NCBI GenBank assembly: GCA_029721435.1
Contig: CM056574.1
Location: 72,831,501-72,895,500 of the forward strand
Source: Gymnothorax reevesii
Taxonomy: Eukaryota > Chordata > Actinopteri > Anguilliformes > Muraenidae
Length of the DNA: 64,000 nt
Direction: 5' to 3'
Shown: positions 63,438 to 64,000 of the stretch, one piece after another
Layout: each line of letters begins with the position of its first letter
How positions within the stretch are numbered: position 1 is the stretch's first letter
Translations under genes and position numbers: made by a program
The notes under the pieces: generated by a model
Database searches by the model: none
The model's input: only the letters and a program-made list of their open reading frames with translations
Told to the model about the DNA's origin: nothing

Positions 63438-64000
63438 TCTGAGCTTAAAACCTCAAAGAAGCGTGTTTCCATGAAAGTGCGTATTGCCACAGTTTCAGCG
63501 CTCTAGCTCGCTTTCTTACAGAGATAAACGCATATTCACTCCAATTCAGTCATATTGTCACAATTCACTCAAGTTTGTCACTTTCCCACTGGGTTACAGA
63601 CAGAATGGACATTTTTGACAAGCAAAATTAAAAAAAAAGAAAGTTTTTGAAAAGTACATATCTTCACTTCAGAAGCTTATATTCACTTAAAATTGGCCAT
63701 ACAAGCACATTGGACCAATCGATACAACATATGCAATGCACTGTGATCTGAAGCTGTTCCCTGGCCAGAAGCACGCACAGTTTCACATTCTGACCTTAAA
63801 ACCTCAAGGAAGCGTGTTTTCATGAAAGCACGTATAGCCACAGTTTCAGCGCTCTAGCGCGCTTCCTTACAGAGATAAACGCATATTCACTCGAATTCAG
63901 TCATATTGTCACAATTCACTCAAGTTTGTCACTTTCCCACTGGGTTACACACAGAAAGGACATTTTTGACAAGCAAAACTAAAAAAAAGAAAGTTTTTGA
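63438..64000 (+). repeat. B monomer with G-linked tail, then partial G-type monomer
   Basis: The monomer at 63438 is B-type (GAATGGACATTTTTG, AGCAAAATT) and ends with CCCTGGCCAGAAGCACG. A G-type monomer (TCTGACCTT) starts at 63789 and is cut by the window end. It has AGATAAACGC and GGGTTACACAC where other G monomers have AGATCAACGC and GGGTTCCACAC, so it is an intermediate G form. Confidence 0.85.

Larger units (their letters stand above)
1..64000 (+). repeat. Satellite DNA array, ~351 bp monomer, whole window
   Basis: The anchor TCTGAGCTT (TCTGACCTT in class G) recurs about every 350 bases from base 1 to base 63789. I counted 182 complete monomers and one partial monomer, all in one orientation. 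Lengths are 349-354 bp except for one 242 bp monomer. No unique sequence, transposon or gene interrupts the array. Monomers of different classes differ at scattered diagnostic positions, while equivalent monomers in different HOR copies are almost identical. Large homogenised arrays of this kind are typical of eukaryotic centromeric or pericentromeric heterochromatin. The chromosomal location and species are inference or unknown. Both edges of the array lie outside the window. Confidence 0.98.

Noticed and set aside
1..64000. Primate alpha satellite (period near 2 x 171-176)
   Set aside because: The half-monomer length is similar, but I see none of the sequence blocks I know from alphoid monomers and no CENP-B box, and class structure and motifs differ throughout.
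1..64000. CRISPR array
   Set aside because: The unit is ~350 bp with no short direct repeat separated by unique spacers. Everything is repeat.
1..64000. Transposon, tRNA, rRNA or other embedded element
   Set aside because: The monomer register is kept from 1 to 64000 except for the 110-base deletion at 15091, which leaves no room for an insertion. No tRNA or rRNA-like segment was seen.

Overview
The whole window is one tandem satellite array. I find no gene, RNA gene, mobile element or unique sequence. The unit is about 350 bp. Taking the conserved TCTGAGCTT (or TCTGACCTT) as the first bases of each unit, I counted by eye 182 complete monomers plus a final 212-base partial one. All lie head to tail in the same orientation, and their mean length is about 350.5 bp (usual range 349-354). 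Hand-counted GC of the first monomer is about 38%, with seven CpGs. This points to constitutive, probably centromeric or pericentromeric, heterochromatin of a eukaryote. I do not recognise the family and cannot name the species. It is not primate alpha satellite.

The monomers fall into recurring classes, labelled here A-F, G, H, K, I, J, L, M, P and Q by shared diagnostic variants. The classes follow one another in a fixed order and so form higher-order repeats (HORs). (1) 1-9470: a regular six-monomer HOR, A-B-C-D-E-F, of about 2105 bp, with four full copies. (2) 9471-53,6xx: a mosaic in which a cassette beginning with class G (G-H-K-I) recurs nine times (9471, 17791, 21656, 29731, 35696, 39908, 43768, 47984, 51146), each time followed by a different run of A-F-type monomers. 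The G-to-G spacing varies from 3162 to 8320 bp. (3) About 53.6-63.4 kb: a seven-monomer HOR of about 2459 bp (M-H-P-Q-D-E-A), with one five-monomer deletion copy and more private point changes than the left part. The window ends in a new G monomer.

Nested on this are large near-identical duplications at constant offsets (for example 10175-14739 against 22711-27275, offset 12536), five-monomer sub-HORs (1753-1758 bp), many chimeric monomers marking intramonomer crossovers, and one internally deleted 242 bp monomer at 15091. Within the monomer, bases 10-47 and 187-224 of the first unit match at 27 of 38 positions without a gap. A second similar pair lies at nearly the same offset (92 and 268). 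The 351 bp unit therefore looks like an ancient dimer of a roughly 176 bp, nucleosome-sized repeat.

The short open reading frames are by-products of the repeat, mostly starting at TTG, and I do not annotate them as genes. The main interest is the evolutionary record: three levels of periodicity (about 176 bp, 351 bp and 1.75-8 kb) and the visible history of unequal exchange.
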